Source of the DNA: CAZXFA01 sp964640085
Lineage (GTDB): Bacteria > Actinomycetota > UBA4738 > HRBIN12
DNA: 59,523 nucleotides
Reading direction: 5' to 3'
Assembly: GCA_964640085.1 (NCBI GenBank)
Contig: CAZXFA010000018.1
Location: 1 to 59,523, forward strand
The notes beneath the pieces are model-generated. The model did not search any database. It worked only from the letters and a program-made list of their open reading frames with translations, and was not told the origin of the DNA. The position numbers were made by a program, and so were the translations under genes. Position 1 is the stretch's first letter, and each line of letters begins with the position of its first letter. This document shows positions 31,258-39,214 of this stretch, in pieces.

Positions 31258-31818
31258 ACGTGCACCCGGTGCCGGCTCTCGCAGGGACGGACGCAGGTGG
31301 TCTACGGCGTCGGGAACCCGAACGCCGATCTGATGTTCATCGGCGAGGGCCCCGGGTACCACGAGGACAAGCAGGGGGAGCCGTTCGTGGGCGCCGCCGG
31401 TCAGCTGCTCAACCGCATGCTCGCCGAGATCGACATACGCCGCGAGGACGTGCGGATCACCAACGTGGTGCTCTGCCGCCCGCCCGGCAACCGCGATCCC
31501 TACCCGGACGAGATCGAGTCCTGCTCCGCCTGGCTCTCCGAGCAGATCGGGCTGGTCGATCCGGTCGTGATCGTGACGCTCGGCAACTTCGCCACCCGGA
31601 CGATCCTGAGCAAGCAGGTCTCGATCAGCCGGGTTCGCGGGCAGCGGTTCCCGTGGAACGCCCGGACGGTGATCCCGACGTTCCACCCCGCCGCGATCCT
31701 CCGCGGGGGCGGTGAGAGCTCATCCCAGATGGCGGCCCTTCGCTCGGATTTCCAGGAGATCCGCCGGGCGCTGGCGGAGCGGCCGCAGCCGGCGGAAGAG
31801 CAGCTCGGGCTGTTCTGA
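31222..31818 (+). CDS. Uracil-DNA glycosylase, family 4 (Fe-S)
   Basis: It excises uracil from DNA. The 198-residue protein has the 4Fe-4S cysteines C14, C17 (TCTRCRLSQGRT), C85 and C101, motif A GEGPGYHEDKQGEPFVGAAGQLLN, NVVLCRPPGNRDPYPDEI and motif B TFHPAAILR. This is the UDGa type of thermophiles and many actinobacteria. The ATG lies behind GGAGGAGCC. A second copy of its first 12 codons sits before the N run. The stop overlaps tsaE. Confidence 0.94.
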   Translation: MRSLEEAAREAATCTRCRLSQGRTQVVYGVGNPNADLMFIGEGPGYHEDKQGEPFVGAAGQLLNRMLAEIDIRREDVRITNVVLCRPPGNRDPYPDEIESCSAWLSEQIGLVDPVVIVTLGNFATRTILSKQVSISRVRGQRFPWNARTVIPTFHPAAILRGGGESSSQMAALRSDFQEIRRALAERPQPAEEQLGLF

Positions 31819-32309
31819 TGCGCCTCGAGCTCCTCGCGCCCACGGCCGAGGACACCCGCGCGATCGGGGAGCGTCTGTCCGAGCTGTTGCGGCCCGGGGA
31901 CGCCGTCGCGCTCACCGGCGAGCTCGGGGCGGGCAAGACCACGTTCGCCCAGGGCGTGGTGCGCGGGCTCGGCTACGGCGGACCGGTCGTGAGCCCCACG
32001 TTCACGCTCGTGCGCGAGTACCGCGCGGAGCGGGTCACGGTGTTCCACGCCGACGTGTACCGGCTGGACCTCGTGCAGGAGGTCCTGGACCTCGGGCTCC
32101 AGGAGATGCTGGACGATGACGGGGTGCTCCTGATCGAGTGGGGCGACGTGGTCGAGGCGCTCCTGCCCACGGACCACCTGGTCGCGGAGCTCACGGTCCC
32201 CGGCATCTCCGAGGAACGGGCGATCGCGATCCGGGGGGTCGGTCGGGCGTGGGACGACCGCTGGGGCCGGCTCGAGGCCGTCCTCGGGCCGTGGAGGGCG
32301 GCCGCGTGA
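31818..32309 (+). CDS. tsaE: tRNA t6A biosynthesis ATPase TsaE
   Basis: TsaE drives the TsaB-TsaD cycle for threonylcarbamoyladenosine at tRNA A37. The 163-residue sequence has the P-loop LTGELGAGKTTFAQGV, SPTFTLVREY and FHADVYRLD, then LLIEWGD, the family signatures. The ATG overlaps the glycosylase stop by one base, and the stop overlaps the tsaB GTG. Confidence 0.96.
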   Translation: MRLELLAPTAEDTRAIGERLSELLRPGDAVALTGELGAGKTTFAQGVVRGLGYGGPVVSPTFTLVREYRAERVTVFHADVYRLDLVQEVLDLGLQEMLDDDGVLLIEWGDVVEALLPTDHLVAELTVPGISEERAIAIRGVGRAWDDRWGRLEAVLGPWRAAA

Positions 32310-33013
32310 TCGTGCTCGGGATCGACACCTCGACGAACCACACCTCGGTGGCCCTCGGTGCGGACGACCGCATCCTGGCGGCGGTCCAGTTCGCCGGAGC
32401 GCGGAAGCAGGATCACGTGGTGTCGGCCGTGCAGGAGCTGCTCGGATGGACCGGGGTGGAGCTCTCGAGCGTGGGCGGCGTGGTGGTGGGGTTGGGTCCG
32501 GGCCTGTACACGGGGTTGCGCGTGGGCGTGACGGCGGCCAGGTCGCTCGCCCAGGTGCTCCACCTGCCGGTCGTCGGCCTGGTCTCCTTGGACGTGCTCG
32601 CCTTCGCCGTCCGGTACACGCGCCGGCTCATCTGTGCCGTGCTGGACGCCCGGCGGGGGGAGGTCTTCTTCGCCGCCTACCGGAGCGTCCCCGGGGGCGT
32701 GATGCGGGCGTGGGAGTACCGCGTGGGGCCGCCGGAAGCGCTCGCGGCCGAGCTCGAGGCCCTCCGTGAGGACGTGCTCCTGGTCGGGAACGGTGCCATC
32801 CTGTACCGGCACGAGCTCGAGCGGCCCGGGGTGGGCATCGAGTTCGCCTCGGCGGCCCTGGCCCACCCGTGGGCCTCCGCGCTGGTGGAGCTGGCGGCCC
32901 CGCGGTTCCTCCGCGAGGAGACCGATCGGCTCGTGGACGTGGTACCGCTGTACCTGAGGAAGACCGATGCGGAGATCACCTGGGATCAGCGAGCTCGGGG
33001 CGCCTCGGCTTGA
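32306..33013 (+). CDS. tsaB: tRNA t6A biosynthesis protein TsaB
   Basis: TsaB is the inactive partner that binds TsaD. The 235-residue product begins with the ASKHA-type VLGIDTSTNHTSVALG and has GGVVVGLGPGLYTGLRVGVTAARSLAQVLHLPVVGLVSLDVLA and LDARRGEVFFAAY. The GTG is in a GTGA overlap with tsaE. tsaE-tsaB-rimI-tsaD is the common bacterial order. Confidence 0.95.
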   Translation: MIVLGIDTSTNHTSVALGADDRILAAVQFAGARKQDHVVSAVQELLGWTGVELSSVGGVVVGLGPGLYTGLRVGVTAARSLAQVLHLPVVGLVSLDVLAFAVRYTRRLICAVLDARRGEVFFAAYRSVPGGVMRAWEYRVGPPEALAAELEALREDVLLVGNGAILYRHELERPGVGIEFASAALAHPWASALVELAAPRFLREETDRLVDVVPLYLRKTDAEITWDQRARGASA

Positions 33014-33023
33014 GGTGACCCCG

Positions 33024-33533
33024 ATGAAGCGCCGCCACCTGCGCGGCGTGATGGCGATCGAGCGTCAGGTGTACCCGCGTCCGTGGAGCCCGAACCTGTT
33101 CCTGTCGGAGATGGCCGAGTCCCGCAACCGGTGCTACCTCGTGGCCCGGCTCGACCGGGAGGTGGTCGGGTACGGGGGGATGATCTGCTACGGGGAGGAG
33201 GCGCACATCACCAACGTGGCGGTCGACCCCCTGCACCAGCGGCACAGGATCGCGTCCCGGCTCCTGCACGACCTGATCGTGGCCGCGGTGGACCTGGGGG
33301 CGGAGGCCGTGTCGCTCGAGGTGCGCGTGACCAACTGGGGGGCGCAGCGCCTGTATGGCCGGTTCGGGTTCCGGCCGGTGGGCGTTCGCCGGAAGTACTA
33401 CCAGGAGATCGACGAGGACGCGTTGATCATGTGGCTGGACGGCATCCGGACCCCGGCGTACGCGCGACGCCTGCGCGCGATCATGGAGGACGTCCCCGAG
33501 GGCATCCGCCCGGAGGCCGAGAACGGCCCGTGA
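33024..33533 (+). CDS. rimI: Ribosomal protein S18 alanine N-acetyltransferase-type GNAT enzyme
   Basis: The 169-residue GNAT domain has MKRRHLRGVMAIERQVYPRPWSPNLFLSEM, VVGYGGMICYGEEAHITNVAVDPLHQRHRIASRLLHDL with the acetyl-CoA loop Q/R-x-x-x-I/A, and SLEVRVTNWGAQRLYGRFGFRPVGVRRKYYQ. RimI acetylates the N-terminus of S18 in E. coli, and actinobacterial members have broader targets. The ATG is preferred because GAGGTGA lies 5 nt before it. A GTG three codons earlier, inside that sequence, is possible. Confidence 0.9.
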   Translation: MKRRHLRGVMAIERQVYPRPWSPNLFLSEMAESRNRCYLVARLDREVVGYGGMICYGEEAHITNVAVDPLHQRHRIASRLLHDLIVAAVDLGAEAVSLEVRVTNWGAQRLYGRFGFRPVGVRRKYYQEIDEDALIMWLDGIRTPAYARRLRAIMEDVPEGIRPEAENGP

Positions 33534-33543
33534 GCGTCCTTCC

Positions 33544-34545
33544 GTGAAGGTTTTAGGGATCGAGACCTCGTGCGACGAGACCGCGGTCGCGGTCGTCGAT
33601 GACGGGCGCGTGCTGGCGAACGTGATCGCTAGCCAGACCGACCTCCACCAGCGGTTCGGTGGCGTGGTCCCCGAGCTCGCGAGCCGGGCGCACGTGGAGG
33701 CGCTCGCCCCGCTGATGGACGAGGCGCTCGACCGGGCCGGCACGCGGTTCGCGGAGCTTGACGGGGTGGCGGTGACGATCGGGCCGGGGTTGGTCGGCGC
33801 GCTCCTGGTGGGGATCGCCGCCGCCAAGGCGGTCGCGCTGGCCACCGGCGCCCCGCTGATCGGGGTGAACCACCTCGAGGGCCACGTCTTCGCGAACCAC
33901 CTGGTCCACGGCCCGGACCTCACGCCGGCCGTCTGCCTGATCGTCTCGGGCGGCCACACGATGCTGGTCCACATGCCCCAGGACCACCGGTACGAGGTGC
34001 TCGGCCAGACGGTGGACGACGCCGCGGGCGAGGCCTTCGACAAGATCGCGCGGTTCCTGGGTCTGGGGTTCCCGGGTGGCCCGGCGCTGGACCGGCTGGC
34101 CCGCTCGGGGGATCCGCGGGCGATCGCGTTCCCTCGGGCGATGGCCGACTCGGGCGACTTCGACTTCTCGCTTTCGGGGCTGAAGACGGCGGTGATCCGG
34201 TACGTCAGGGCCGAGCGCGAAGCCGGCCGGGAGGTCGACCCGGCACACCTGGCCGCCTCGTTCCAGGAGGCGATCGTAGATGTCCAGGTGACCAAGACGA
34301 TCGCCGCCGCCAGGGACCGCGGCGTCGGCACGGTGTTGCTCGGCGGCGGCGTGGTGGCCAACACCCGCCTGCGCGAGCAGCTGGGGAAGGCCGGCCGTGA
34401 GGCGGGGTTGCGGGTCCTGTTCCCGCCCCTCGAGCTGTGCACCGACAACGGGGCGATGATCGCCGGGGCGGGCGCCTCGCGGCTGGCGCGTGGCGAGCGC
34501 ACCGGCCTCGACGTGGGAGCCGACCCCGGACTGGCGCTGCGATGA
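33544..34545 (+). CDS. tsaD: tRNA threonylcarbamoyladenosine transferase TsaD
   Basis: It transfers threonylcarbamoyl to A37 of ANN-decoding tRNAs. The 333-residue protein begins MKVLGIETSCDETAVAVVDDG, and has SRAHVEALAPLMDEAL, the metal-binding HLEGHVFAN, VSGGHTMLVH, GEAFDKIARFLGLGFPGGPALDRLA and the C-terminal ELCTDNGAMIAGAGASRL. Complete. The stop overlaps the ATG of a sugar epimerase, which extends the transcription unit. Confidence 0.97.
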   Translation: MKVLGIETSCDETAVAVVDDGRVLANVIASQTDLHQRFGGVVPELASRAHVEALAPLMDEALDRAGTRFAELDGVAVTIGPGLVGALLVGIAAAKAVALATGAPLIGVNHLEGHVFANHLVHGPDLTPAVCLIVSGGHTMLVHMPQDHRYEVLGQTVDDAAGEAFDKIARFLGLGFPGGPALDRLARSGDPRAIAFPRAMADSGDFDFSLSGLKTAVIRYVRAEREAGREVDPAHLAASFQEAIVDVQVTKTIAAARDRGVGTVLLGGGVVANTRLREQLGKAGREAGLRVLFPPLELCTDNGAMIAGAGASRLARGERTGLDVGADPGLALR

Positions 34546-35486
34546 CGACTTTCCTGGTCACCGGCGGGGCAGGGTTCATCGGGTCGCACCTGTGCGATCG
34601 GCTGCTGGCCGAGGGGCATCGCGTGGTGGCCGTGGACGATCTCAACTCCGGCCGGATCGCGAACCTGTCCGAGGCGCGCGGCTACGGGCAGGCGTTCACG
34701 TTCTTCAACATGGACATCCGCGCCGAGGGCCTGCGCTCCCTGTTCGAGCGGCACCGCCCCGAGGTCGTGATGCATCTGGCGGCCCAGCCCTCGGTCCCCG
34801 ACTCGGTCAAGGACCCGGTCCACGATGCGAACGTGAACGTGATGGGCCTGCTGAACGTGCTGGAGTGCTGCGTGGGGACCGGCGTCCGGAAGGTAGTCTT
34901 CGCCGCATCCGGGGGGACGATCTACGGGGAGCCGAGGAAGATCCCCACCCGCGAGACGGCGGTAGGCTCGGGCCGTCCGATCTCGCCCTACGGGATCAGC
35001 AAGCGGGTTGGGGTGGACTACCTCGCCCACTACGAGCGGTTCCGCGGCATCGCCGCCACCTCGCTCGCGCTGGCCAACGTCTACGGACCGCGGCAGGACC
35101 CGCACGGGGAGGCGGGGGTGGTGGCGATCTTCGCCTCCAAGATGCTCACCGGAGAGCGGCCCACGATCTTCGGGGACGGGAACCAGACCCGCGACTACGT
35201 CTTCGTGGACGACGTCGTCCACGCGTTCGCGCTGGCCGCCGAACGCGGCGACGGGCGTCTGGTCAACGTCGGCACGGGCCTGGAGACCTCGGTGAACGGC
35301 CTGTACCGACTGCTCGCGGGGATCGCCGGGTTCACCGGCGATCCTGCGACGGGGCCTCCGCGCTCGGGCGACCTGCGGCGGAGCGCGCTCGACGTCTCGC
35401 TGGCGGCCGAGATCCTCGGATGGCGTCCCTGGACCCATCTCGAGGACGGGCTGGGGGAGACGGTCGCCTTCCTGAAAGGGGTGTGA
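34542..35486 (+). CDS. NAD-dependent nucleotide-sugar epimerase/dehydratase (extended SDR)
   Basis: The 314-residue product has the Rossmann motif TGGAGFIGSHLCDRLL (TGxxGxxG), VVAVDDLNSGRIANL, VMHLAAQPSVPDSV, AASGGTIYGEPRKIPTRE and the catalytic Y-x-x-x-K in PYGISKRVGVDYL. This is the GalE-like extended SDR group, so UDP-glucose 4-epimerase or a related UDP-sugar epimerase is likely. The exact substrate cannot be told. It overlaps tsaD by 4 nt, an unusual partner for t6A genes, and may serve the envelope glycan locus further on. Confidence 0.85.
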   Translation: MTTFLVTGGAGFIGSHLCDRLLAEGHRVVAVDDLNSGRIANLSEARGYGQAFTFFNMDIRAEGLRSLFERHRPEVVMHLAAQPSVPDSVKDPVHDANVNVMGLLNVLECCVGTGVRKVVFAASGGTIYGEPRKIPTRETAVGSGRPISPYGISKRVGVDYLAHYERFRGIAATSLALANVYGPRQDPHGEAGVVAIFASKMLTGERPTIFGDGNQTRDYVFVDDVVHAFALAAERGDGRLVNVGTGLETSVNGLYRLLAGIAGFTGDPATGPPRSGDLRRSALDVSLAAEILGWRPWTHLEDGLGETVAFLKGV

Positions 35487-35566
35487 GCCGGACCGGCGCC
35501 GACGGCCATCGATGGGGGGATTTCCCGCATCCCATCGCGGCCTTGAGGCCATCAGGATGGAGCGGG

Positions 35567-35883
35567 ATGGCCACACTCGAACGCCTCGGCCCCTCGGACC
35601 CAACGGATGCCAGCCGGTGGTTGATCGTTCGCGGAACGCTCAGGGAGGCTGACCTCGAGCCGCTCCTAGACGGGTCCACGGCAGCGGAGCCATGTGACGT
35701 GACGCTCGATCTCCTCGATCTGGAGGAGTTGACGTTCGGTGGTCGCTGGGCGATCCGTTGCCTGGCCGACGACCTATGGCGGCGGGGACGCGTGCTCACG
35801 GTTCTGGTTCGGACCGAGGATGGCCTCGCGGAAGCCTTGCGTTCGAGCGCCCACCTCCACCTCGTGGTCCAAGGATCTCCGCT
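35567..35883 (+). CDS. STAS-like domain protein (3' end lost in gap)
   Basis: The visible 105 codons read MATLERLGPSDPTDASRWLIVRGTL, then PCDVTLDLLDLEELTFGGRWAIRCLADDLWRRGRVLTVLVRTEDGLAEALRSSA. The pattern of a hydrophobic strand ending in D-L-x-x-L-x-F/S-G, followed by a helix and VLTVLV, is that of STAS (anti-sigma antagonist) domains. The central 'TFGG' replaces the usual phosphorylatable Ser loop. The end lies in the 100-N gap, where it converges with the BldD-like gene. Confidence 0.5.
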
Positions 35884-35983
35884 NNNNNNNNNNNNNNNNN
35901 NNNNNNNNNNNNNNNNNNNNNNNNNNNNNNNNNNNNNNNNNNNNNNNNNNNNNNNNNNNNNNNNNNNNNNNNNNNNNNNNNNN
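35884..35983. other. Scaffold gap of 100 N
   Basis: Exactly 100 N. Flanks do not overlap. It hides the 3' ends of the STAS-like gene and the convergent BldD-like gene. Confidence 0.9.
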
Positions 35984-36420
35984 GGCTGGAGGGTCCGCAA
36001 CAGCTCCCCGGGCTCCTTGCCGACCGCGGTGGCGAGGACCTCGACGTCGGCCGCCCGGAGCACGATCCTGTTCTCCACGCGTTGGCGCCGTTGCGCCCGG
36101 ACCTGCTGGACGAACTCCTGAACGAGCACGCCCTCGCGCGTGCCGAGCGACTCCAGGGCGGTGAGGTCGATCGTCGCCTCAGCGCGTCCCTCTACCGCGC
36201 GCAGGATATCCGCTAGGAGCCGGTCGGGGGGCATGCCGTAGAGCGTGCACAGGGCGCAGAACCGCTCGAGGGTGATACTACGCTCGCCTCGCTCGTACCC
36301 TGCCACCGACGTGGCCTTGAAGCGCCCACCGGATAGCGTTGCGACGTTGCGGAGGGTGAGTCCGCGTGCACGACGAACACGCCGGAGGGCCGAGCCGATC
36401 TCTCGTGCGAGTGCTTCCAA
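35984..36420 (-). CDS. BldD-like XRE-family transcription regulator (C-terminus lost in gap)
   Basis: The N-terminal helix-turn-helix reads ALRRVRRARGLTLRNVATLSG, then FKATSVAGYERGERSITLERFCALCTLYGMPPDRLLA, closely resembling Streptomyces BldD. The C-terminal part, EFVQQVRAQRRQRVENRIVLRAADVEVLATAVGKEP, aligns with the BldD dimerisation domain. BldD uses RxD-x8-RxxD to bind c-di-GMP. Here RxxD (RAAD) is present, but the first motif reads R-R-Q. The TTG start at 36420 follows AGGAAGGA. A TTG at 36471 would add 17 residues. The last residues are in the gap. Probably a developmental or envelope regulator. Confidence 0.75.
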
Positions 36421-36829
36421 TCCCGTCCTTCCTGTGCGCGTGCGCCTGTGCGCGTGCGACGATAGCGCCAACGGGGGGGAAGCTCCAGCATCCTACGCGT
36501 CGATAATGGAAGCACGCCATCGTACGTCGGAGCAACTTGCGCCGTATCCTCCCTACGCTGTTGCTTCCTCGTAGGGGGCGTCTCGGCCCCGAGTGAACGC
36601 GTCGCGCGTCCATGTCCCCTCGTTCGCAGCACGTTCACGATCTTGGGGGTTGCGAAGAACGCATTCCGCGTTCTATCTTGTCTCCCGATACACCATTTGC
36701 GGTAGACCCGAGCCAGAGGGTTTCGGGGCGATCCCATCGGGAAGTGTAGGTCCGGTACCTGACCGACCGTCTGACATCCGAGGGGCCGGCGATGGTCCGG
36801 TCGCCGAGGGCCGGGCGGGGAGGAACGTG
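36421..36829. other. Divergent regulatory region between the BldD-like gene and the histidine kinase
   Basis: About 410 bp, noticeably less GC-rich than the genes. It contains a perfect inverted repeat AGAACGC-ATTCC-GCGTTCT (36656-36674). On the minus strand a TAGGAT hexamer (36490-36495) could serve the BldD-like gene. No credible small gene was found. The kinase has GGGAGGAA just before its ATG. Confidence 0.5.
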
Positions 36830-38422
36830 ATGGAGTTGGTCGGCCAGACCGGAGCGCCTTCTGTACTCAAGGCGGTGCGGGGACTCTCCCGCGGCGTCGA
36901 TGCGGCCCGCGATGCGGATGAGGCGATCCGGGGCGTGGTCGAGTGGATCCGGGCGTCCATCGAGCATGACGCGGCCATCGCTCTGGCTCAACCCGACCCC
37001 GCGGGGCGTCTCAGGACCACGTGGCGGCACGGGCCGGATCCCCATGTCGCCGACCCGAAACGCACCGGCCGCCGACGGGTGGTGTTCCGATCGGCTCGAC
37101 CGGCCAGGCTGCGCATGCCACAGACGTCTCACGACGCGCTCGCCATGTTCCCGCTCGTGGGGCGCGACCGCGTCATCGGTGTCCTGGAGATCCTGGCGTC
37201 GGGACGCGCCGTCGACGCGTGGTGGGATGTCCTGGAGATCGCGAGCGACCGCCTGGCCGCAACGCTCGACAACCTCTGTGACATCCAGGAGCTTCGACGA
37301 GAGGCCGACTCGCTTGGATGGGCCTCGATGCTCGGACGTGACCTCGTCCGGGCCCCCACCCCCAGGGCTGCGGTCGAGATGGCCGTCCGCGTGGTCTCCG
37401 AGCGGTGCGACACGCCGGTGGCTGGGTGGTATGAGGAGGAGGAGGAACGTCTCGCGCTCACGGCCATGTGGGGACTGGGCCGGGGGAAGCGGGGGAAGCT
37501 GCGAGAGCTGATGCCCCGCCTGCCGCGCTGGCGTTCGCTCTCCGAGGCCGACCGGCGATCCACCGAACGAGCCTTCGCCGACATCGTCGGTGCCCGGCGC
37601 GCCGCGACGATGGACGCGGGCAGCGCCGTGTTGATCGCGGCGACCCGGACGCCCCACGTGGCGAGCTCGCTCGAGATGGTTGGCTGGTTCCTCCCGAGCG
37701 TCCTGCGCTCGCTAGCCCCGCTGGCCGAGCGACGCGCCAGACAGCTCGACAGGGGGATCGCTTGGACAGCCCACGAGCTGCGTTCCCCCCTGCTCGGCGT
37801 TCGGGCGGCGCTCGAGCTCGTCCTGAGCCACGATGGGACGTCGTCAGCGGACCGGCGGGTCCTTCGAAGCTCCATACGCGAGCTGGAGCTGGTGGACGAG
37901 ACCACCCGGTCGCTCTTGGCCTGGGCGTCGGGGGCCCGGCCCCTCCGCCGTCGCCAGGCCGACGTCGTCCGGGTAGTGGAGGAGGTGGTCGAGTCCTCCC
38001 GTCGGGAGGCGCCCGGCCGTGGCATCGTGGTCCTCGCTCGCGAGCGCGTGATCGCGCCGGTGGACATCACCACATTGCGTGCGGCTATCGGCAACATCCT
38101 GCGCAACGCACTCGCGTACGGGGATCCTGGGACGAAGGTGGAGGTCACGATCGAGCGCAGCGGCACCAGCGTGCTCCTCGGCGTGAAGGACGAGGGCCCG
38201 GAGATCCCCAGGTCCGAGCGAGGGACGATCTTCGATCCATTCGTTCGCGGCAACGATCCTCAGGATGGGACTAGCGGGAGCGGCCTGGGCCTGTACATCG
38301 CCCGTCGGGTGGTCGAGGCTCACGGAGGGCGGATCTGGCTCGAATCCGATCCGGCGGCTACGACGTTCTACGTGCAGCTCCCAGTAGAGAGGAGGCGGGC
38401 GTCACGACGACTCGCGTCCTGA
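36830..38422 (+). CDS. Cytoplasmic sensor histidine kinase with GAF-like regions
   Basis: The 530-residue protein lacks membrane segments. Residues 1-150 and about 165-290 look like GAF-type sensor domains (for example AIALAQPDPAGRL, MFPLVGRDRVIGVLEILA). The HisKA H-box is TAHELRSPLLGVRAALEL, with His315, followed by the ATPase: NILRNALAYGD (N box), VKDEGPEIP (G1), IFDPFVRG (F box) and GSGLGLYIARRVVEAHGG (G2). It is coupled to the NarL-type regulator that begins inside its 3' end. The signal sensed is unknown. Confidence 0.88.
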   Translation: MELVGQTGAPSVLKAVRGLSRGVDAARDADEAIRGVVEWIRASIEHDAAIALAQPDPAGRLRTTWRHGPDPHVADPKRTGRRRVVFRSARPARLRMPQTSHDALAMFPLVGRDRVIGVLEILASGRAVDAWWDVLEIASDRLAATLDNLCDIQELRREADSLGWASMLGRDLVRAPTPRAAVEMAVRVVSERCDTPVAGWYEEEEERLALTAMWGLGRGKRGKLRELMPRLPRWRSLSEADRRSTERAFADIVGARRAATMDAGSAVLIAATRTPHVASSLEMVGWFLPSVLRSLAPLAERRARQLDRGIAWTAHELRSPLLGVRAALELVLSHDGTSSADRRVLRSSIRELELVDETTRSLLAWASGARPLRRRQADVVRVVEEVVESSRREAPGRGIVVLARERVIAPVDITTLRAAIGNILRNALAYGDPGTKVEVTIERSGTSVLLGVKDEGPEIPRSERGTIFDPFVRGNDPQDGTSGSGLGLYIARRVVEAHGGRIWLESDPAATTFYVQLPVERRRASRRLAS

Positions 38423-39075
38423 TCGTCGACGATCACACGCTGTTCGCCGAGGCCATCAGGGTGGCCCTGGAGGATGTGGGCATGTCCGTTATCGCCGTCG
38501 TGCCGACCGGCGAAGAGGCCCAGGCATGGGCTCTGCGCTCGCGCCCCGACGTCGTTCTGATGGATCTCGGGCTCCCCGATCAGAGCGGCCTGTCGGCTGG
38601 CCGAGCGATCCTGGAGCGCTGGCGGGACGCGAAGATCCTCGCGCTCACCGCCCTGGCCGACCGGCCCGCTGCGGACGAAGCCCTGCGGATGGGGTTCCGT
38701 GGCTACCTGACGAAAGATACCGGCGTCCAGCAGTTCGTGAACTCCGTGCGGTCGGTGCTGGACGGCCATCTGGTGCTGCCGCATCGTCTCGGCCCCGGCA
38801 GTCGACGGTCCCCAGCGGAAGAGGAGGCGGCGCTCCTCGCGTCGCAACTCACGCGGCGCGAGCTGGAGGTGCTGGGGCTCCTCGTGGATGGCGCGAACGG
38901 GCCGATGGTCGCCGACCGGCTGGGTATCAGCCGGAACACCGTGCGGACGCATATCCAGAGCATCCTCACGAAGCTGCAGGTTCACTCCCGCCTGGAGGCG
39001 GCCACCTTCGCCGTCCGCCACCGGCTGGTGGCGGTCCCGACGCCCGGGGGGAGTCGGAACGGCCAGATCCGCTGA
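38401..39075 (+). CDS. NarL/LuxR-type response regulator without a standard start codon
   Basis: The receiver reads VTTRVLIVDDHTLFAEAIRVALEDVGM, with the acidic pair D9-D10, phospho-acceptor D54 in PDVVLMDLGLPDQSG, and Lys in GYLTKDT. The C-terminal HTH is LTRRELEVLGLLVDG, then MVADRLGISRNTVRTHIQSILTKLQVHSRLEAATFAVRH. GGAGG (38391-38395) is ideally placed for codon 38401, but that codon is GTC and the next ACG. The first ATG/GTG/TTG in frame (38461) would delete the first 20 residues including the acidic pair. A GTG-to-GTC error or an ACG start is likely. Partner of the kinase. Confidence 0.85.
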   Translation, partial: VTTTRVLIVDDHTLFAEAIRVALEDVGMSVIAVVPTGEEAQAWALRSRPDVVLMDLGLPDQSGLSAGRAILERWRDAKILALTALADRPAADEALRMGFRGYLTKDTGVQQFVNSVRSVLDGHLVLPHRLGPGSRRSPAEEEAALLASQLTRRELEVLGLLVDGANGPMVADRLGISRNTVRTHIQSILTKLQVHSRLEAATFAVRHRLVAVPTPGGSRNGQIR

Positions 39076-39214
39076 GGCAGCGCCGGGGGTGATCCGGGTC
39101 GGCGGTACGTCAAGTGGCGTAGCGAAGCTACCGCTCGCGAGGGTCGGCGGGGGGAAAACCAGACCCTAGGCTGGCGGACGCAGTCCCTCCATCTCGACGT
39201 CGCCGGAGGTCGCC

